Origin: Mytilus edulis
Taxonomy: Eukaryota > Mollusca > Bivalvia > Mytilida > Mytilidae
Assembly (NCBI RefSeq): GCF_963676685.1
Contig: NC_092345.1
Span: 29,969,585 to 30,033,584 of the forward strand
Direction: 5' to 3'
Length of the DNA stretch: 64,000 nt
This document shows, in pieces, positions 59,701-64,000 of this stretch; position 1 is the stretch's first letter; every line of letters starts with the position of its first letter. The position numbers and the translations under genes are program-made. The notes beneath the pieces are model-generated. The model was not told the origin of the DNA and ran no database searches. It saw nothing but the letters and a program-made list of their open reading frames with translations.

Positions 59701-62686
59701 ATTTATGATTTTTCAAGTTCCACTGTCCTATTTTTTAATTTCAATACATTAGGTACTACAGGAATTGTTTTCTATGGAATTTATAAAATGGGACCTTTAA
59801 ATTTCTCCATGATCATTAATGTAGCCGAACCTAAAATTTAACTCCCAGTGATGAAAAAACATGTACATTTGTCATGTTTGTAGCAATACTTAATAAGTAC
59901 AAATATTCTCAACTGAAAGTGTAATAATTATAAAATTATGTTGATACACTACTGAAGAATAATTTTAATTCTATAGCATTCAGTAATATTGTTTGCCCTA
60001 AATTAAGGGAGAATAAAGGCTTTTTCCCCTGGAGAAGAATCCCAATTTGAAAAAAAAAAATGGCTTAGAATTATTCCCAAAAAGACTACTTTTTTCCCAA
60101 ACAGTGCAGTCTCAGTAGTAATTGCGCATGAATACAAACTGAAAAGCACTTATTTATACATTTTACATGCTAAAATTACTATATGTGCAGATTTGAGTGT
60201 CTATATATGTATTTTCGCTGACAATAAGGGGTCTTATTTCAAAGCAGGGTTTGACTCTTGAAAAGGGGTTTGCAAATTGAAGTTTCAGTCTGATATATGG
60301 TTTATTAAAAATTTCCCAATTTGATAAAAATGACGCATATTTTCCCAATAAAAAAGGGTAGAGGTAGTTTTAAAACCAGATGCTCCGCAGGGCGCAGCTT
60401 TATACGACCGCAGAGGTTGAACCCTGAACAGTTGGGGCAAGTATGGACACAACATTCAAGCTGGATTCAGCTCTACATTTGGATTGTGATTAAATAGGTG
60501 ACACAGCATAGGTTTCTGACACAGAATGAATGTGGTCTAATGAACTTAAAATTTTTTTTTTTGCCTTTGAGCAATTCACTATGCTGTTGAATATATATCC
60601 TCTCAAAAAAATGTTTGAAGAAATTTTCTTTTTATTTATGAAATCTGAAATGAGAAAAAATTACCCCCCCCCCCCTCCCCATTTTTTTTTCACATCCCCC
60701 TTTCCCTTTTTCCAAAACTGATCTCAATTCAAATTTCTAATGGAGTTTGCAACAATAACTACTCATTTAAATACATCATAAAATATTAAAATGTAACAAA
60801 AGGTGCTTGTTATCACTGAATGGTAAAGATTGTTTTAATTTATCAGTTGGTAGTAAAAGTGAATATACATTGTATATTGTATAAAACAATGATTTAAGTT
60901 GACTCAACTACTATTCTGGACAAAGAAAGATAACTCCAATCAATTGAAAATTTCTTGCTATTGCACAATATTGTGCAATTAGATATTTCTGGCTATTGCG
61001 CAATACTGTGCAATTGAAAATATTTGCTATTGCACAATACTGTGCAATTGAAGATTTCTTGCTATTGCGCAATACTGAGCAATTGAAAATTTCTTGCTAT
61101 TGCACAATACTGTGCAACCGAAGATTTCTTGCTATTGCTGAATACTGTGCAATTGAAAATTTCTTGCTATTGCACAATACTTAATATAATAATTTTGGAT
61201 CCTGATTTGAACCAACTTGAAAACTGGGCCCATAAACAAAAATCTAAGTACATGTTTAGATTCAGCATATCAAAAAAGCCCAAGAATTCAATTTTTGTTA
61301 AAATCAAATTTAGTTTAATTTTGGACCCTTTGGACTTTAATGTAGACCAATTTGAAAACGGGACCAAAAATTAAGATTCTACATACACAGTTAGATTTGG
61401 CATATCAATTATTCAATTTTTGATGAAATCAAACAAAGTTTAATTTTGGACCCTGATTTGGACCAACTTGAAAACTGGGCCAATAATCAAAAATCTAAGT
61501 ACATTTTTAGATTCAACATATTAAAGAACTCCAAGGATTCAATTTTTGTTAAAATCAAACTAAGTTTAATTTTGGACCCTTTGGACCTTAATGTAAACCA
61601 ATTTGAAAACGGGACCAAAAATTAAGAATCTACATACACAGTTAGATTTAGCATATCAAAGAACCCCAATTATTCAATTTTTGATGAAATCAAACAAAGT
61701 ACAATTTTGGACCCTTTGGGCCCCTTATTCCTAAACTGTTCGGACCAAAACTCCCAAAATCAAACCCAACCTTCCTTTTATGGTCATAAACCTTGTGTTT
61801 AAATTTCATAGATTTCTATTTACTTATACTTAAGTTATGGTGCGAAAACCAAGAATAATGCTTATTTGGGCCCCTTTTTGGCCCCTTATTCCTAAACTGT
61901 TGGGACCTCAACTCCCAAAATCAATCCCACCCTTCCTTTTGTGGTCATAAACCTTGTGTTTAAATTTCACTGATTTCTATTTACTTATACTAAAGTTATT
62001 GTGCGAAAACCAAGAATAATGCTTATTTGGGCCCTTTTTTGGCCCCCAATTCCTAAACTGTTGGAACCAAAACTCCGTAAATCAATCCCAACCTTCCTTT
62101 TGTGGTCATAAACCTTGTGTCAAAATTTCATAGATTTCTATTCACTTAAACTAAAGTTATAGTGCGAAAACCAAGAAAATGCTTATTTGGGCCCTTTTTG
62201 GCCCCTAATTCCTAAAATGTTGGGACCAAAACTCCCAAAATCAATCCCAACCTTCCTTTTGTGGTCATAAACCTTGTGTCAAAATTTCATCGATTTCTAT
62301 TCACTTTTACTAAAGTTAGAGTGCGAAAACTAAAAGTATTCGGACGACGACGACGCCAACGTGATAGCAATATACGACGAAAAATTAAAATTTTTGCGGT
62401 CGTATAAAAAGCCAACAATATCACTGGCATTAAGCATAAGTACAATGTATCTTAAGAAGTAAACATGAACCACTTGCTTAAAGATGTTTTTTAGGTTCTG
62501 GGATATATTCTATATATTCATAATGAATCCTTACTTATCATGCTTATTGTTTTTTGTAAGAGTTGATTTCTTTCAATTACCTATATCATTTGACCTTTCA
62601 AAGCATACTGGCTCTACTCCTTCATCTATACAACACTTTATAGCAGTTAATCCACTGGCTCCTGCTCCAATTACTGCAACCTTCAT
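53444..62686 (-). CDS. FMO: Flavin-containing monooxygenase B (FMO-B), six exons
   Basis: Second FMO, paralog of FMO-A and lying upstream of it on the same strand. Exons in coding order: 62581-62686, 58382-58596, 57640-57939, 56535-57092, 55877-56042, 53444-53706. All junctions are GT/AG with the same phases as FMO-A, and the frame is open for 535 aa. Motifs: GAGASG at 7-12, [13 protein letters not shown] with Asn 59, [11 protein letters not shown] at 164-174, GIGNSGGD starting at 189, [11 protein letters not shown] from 325, [11 protein letters not shown], and a C-terminal hydrophobic run [16 protein letters not shown] that predicts membrane anchoring. The start is the first ATG of the conserved MKVAVIG block, with no in-frame ATG just upstream. 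Intron 1 (about 4 kb) holds a 2-kb repeat. Nothing suggests inactivation. Confidence 0.95.
53900..54120 (+). repeat. Degenerate retroelement tail in FMO-B intron 5
   Basis: GCTGACTATGAGGTATGGGT and TTGCCTCATTGGCCATCTTA match the family seen at 22500-22665. Confidence 0.45.
54610..54750 (-). repeat. Dispersed repeat in FMO-B intron 5
   Basis: Diverged relative of 27330-27480 (GATACCAGGATTAAAATTTT, GAGCATTGAGGACCCAAAG). Confidence 0.45.
55877..56042 (-). CDS. FMO-B exon 5
   Basis: A 166-nt exon starting [12 protein letters not shown] after AAACAG and ending LPDL plus one base before GTAAGT. It carries [19 protein letters not shown], almost identical to FMO-A. A run of A bases on the + strand (about 56050-56070) lies next to the acceptor and makes a long polypyrimidine tract. 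Confidence 0.92.
56535..57092 (-). CDS. FMO-B exon 4
   Basis: A 186-codon phase-0 exon starting [19 protein letters not shown] after TTTCCAG. It contains [35 protein letters not shown] and [17 protein letters not shown], and ends RVFQ before GTGAAT. Confidence 0.95.
57290..57352 (+). repeat. Short retroelement tail in FMO-B intron 3
   Basis: GGATGGAGAGTTGTCTCATT followed by GGCACTCATGCCACATCTTC, a minimal copy of the tail at 51945-52005. Confidence 0.6.
57640..57939 (-). CDS. FMO-B exon 3
   Basis: A 100-codon phase-0 exon. It starts [10 protein letters not shown] after TTTTTTAG, contains [28 protein letters not shown] and [15 protein letters not shown], and ends VASQ before GTAATG. Unlike FMO-A, no repeat array follows the donor. 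Confidence 0.94.
58382..58596 (-). CDS. FMO-B exon 2
   Basis: Begins after CTAACAG with GTGGAT and reads [31 protein letters not shown] and [17 protein letters not shown]. It ends KE before GTATGA. This exon is not visible as a long isolated ORF but is fully open. Confidence 0.92.
58597..60375. other. FMO-B intron 1, non-repeat part
   Basis: No exon-like ORF. Two loosely similar segments, 59015-59110 and 59190-59290, repeat GAATCCACT..TTGGTTT.TAGATA and TGTCCTAATTTT, suggesting an old duplication. Confidence 0.4.
60376..62410 (+). repeat. Two-kb modular dispersed repeat in FMO-B intron 1
   Basis: Starts GATGCTCCGCAGGGCGCAGC then TTTATACGACCGCA, and ends TTTTTGCGGTCGTATAAAAA, so TATACGACCGCA is an inverted terminus. 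Modules in order: a head to about 60560; a 31-bp tandem of TTGCTATTGCACAATACTGT (60950-61180); two or three AATTTTGGACCCTTTGGAC-type units (61190-61715); four units of about 155 bp with CCTAAACTGTTGGGACC and GTGGTCATAAACCTTGTGT (61720-62330); and a GACGACGACGCC tail. No coding capacity. Confidence 0.75.
62581..62686 (-). CDS. FMO-B exon 1
   Basis: Encodes [19 protein letters not shown] through CFERSNDI plus one base (106 nt). The donor is ATAG|GTAATT. It has the same length and phase as FMO-A exon 1. Confidence 0.93.
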
Positions 62687-64000
62687 AATGGCTTTTTTTC
62701 TATAAAAAGTAAAATTTCTTTGGAATTTTGATGGGCATTTTTTGTTTTTCCTTCATGCAAAAGATGTGAAAATTAATTAAGTTGTGGTACAACTATGAGA
62801 TGCTCCCTCAGGTAAAAAACCGGTTTGTATTGTTTTGATTGTCCTTAATTGACATGTACAACAGGTACATGTTTGTATCTTCACAACTATAGGTGAGTTA
62901 AAGAGTTTATCTGAGTCAGTGAGTGGACAGTATCAAAGTAATTCAGGTGTTTGTTAATTTTTACACCTTCTGCAGAAAGGAAAAAAAATGCCCATCGAAA
63001 ACCAAGAAAGATTTTATCTTTCTTAAACACAAAATGCATTTAACTTTTATATATCTAGTGGATGCTAGAGATTAAAACTTTCCAAACAGCACAGGTAAGT
63101 CTGTACACAGAGTAGTCTTTGAGGTGAAAATACGGCCATATTTGTCCATTTGTTATGATGAACCGTAAGGATTTCTGGGTTCTGGTTACTTGTGATGTTT
63201 ATGCTAAGATATTTTGAACATTGATTGGAGAAAAGCAAGTTTCATGGCTTTCGAAGTATAACCAAATTTTACATTATTTTTCTTCCTGCTTCTGTCATAA
63301 ATTTATTTCGTTCAAGGTTACATTTGACTGCGTGAAATCTCAGACCCCATGTTGTTGCCCAATTTCATTGTCTGTCTATATCTGCTATTTTTTTTACAAT
63401 CATTGATGGTTCTGGTTTCTCTATAGCAGCCATTGGCAAATAGTCTGAAATCTGATGTGTTTTTGTCAGAGGTGGTGTTGCCGATGTGTTCATTTTTGGT
63501 GGAATACAAAGGAAATAAAAAATGTCAACTTATATTTTGTTCTTCTACACTTACCAAGCTGCTTACCACAGATGTAGTTAGACAAATTCGATATATCTAA
63601 TGTTTATATACTTTCTTGTTCCAACTTTTGAACTGATATTGATAGATAAACAGATAAATTATATGTTGACAGTCCAACGATAAGCCAGTGTCATAATGTA
63701 TGACGAAAATATAATTCTTAAACCACAATCGGACTCTCTTAAAATCCGGATTCAAAGTCCTGCCTTTAAATCAAACCTTTTTTACCCAGCTATCGATTAT
63801 GACAAATCATTAAGGTTTATGTACCCTTCTGTAGCCATTTTTGTACGAATTTTTTAAACATCAATTGTATCAAAACTACAGATATAACGAATAATAGAGA
63901 CAGGCCATTTTGAACATATACTAGGGGGAAACTTGATGCAAAGCATTATTATTTACTGTTGCATTGCATTTAATAGAAAAGGAGTACTTTGTGGCAAATA
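62687..64000. other. Upstream flank of FMO-B
   Basis: Expected to hold the promoter, but I can assign no element with confidence. There are no coding signals on either strand. Confidence 0.4.

Overview
The window is a piece of a eukaryotic, almost certainly bivalve (mussel, Mytilus-type) nuclear genome. It is AT-rich and intron-rich, with GT/AG exon borders, and is packed with dispersed repeats of kinds I associate with Mytilus DNA. That organism call is inference from repeat style and gene structure, not a database match.

Four cellular gene units can be supported. (1) 11771-14474, minus strand: a three-exon, 160-residue four-helix protein of the PMP22/EMP/claudin superfamily. (2) 28942-41025, minus: a six-exon flavin-containing monooxygenase (FMO-A, 540 aa). 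(3) 53444-62686, minus: a second six-exon FMO (FMO-B, 535 aa) with the same intron positions and phases, so the two are tandem paralogs. All exons of both FMOs were rebuilt with consistent reading frames, and both carry the FAD site, the FMO signature, the NADPH site and a hydrophobic C-terminal tail. (4) A small, very basic single-exon ORF at 24264-24527, minus, of unknown function. A seven-helix-receptor-like gene (45795-46682, plus) lacks a recognisable seventh helix and has a frameshifted, inverted partial copy at 15408-15824.

Layout: 0.1-1.2 kb, minisatellite and palindromic arrays; 1.4-2.5 kb, dispersed repeat and a degraded zinc-finger fragment; 2.5-6.2 kb, a transposon with a 7-bp target duplication, itself carrying a nested repeat; 6.2-11.7 kb, mostly plain DNA with a few MITE-like elements; 11.8-14.5 kb, the PMP22-like gene; 15.3-21.4 kb, one arm of an inverted duplication carrying the receptor relic and a gag-only LTR retrotransposon; 22.5-28.5 kb, repeats, the small basic ORF and a second transposon related to the 2.5-6.2 kb element; 28.9-41.0 kb, FMO-A, whose introns hold reverse-transcriptase fragments and an unusual minisatellite made from its own exon 3/splice-donor junction; 42.3-52 kb, the other arm of the inverted duplication, nested repeats and retroelement tails; 53.4-62.7 kb, FMO-B, whose intron 1 hosts a 2-kb modular repeat; 62.7-64 kb, its upstream flank.

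The most unusual observations are the FMO-A exon/intron-junction minisatellite, the inverted duplication that brackets FMO-A, the gag-only LTR element, and the two transposons whose repeated subterminal motif differs by the same T/C change at nearly every copy.
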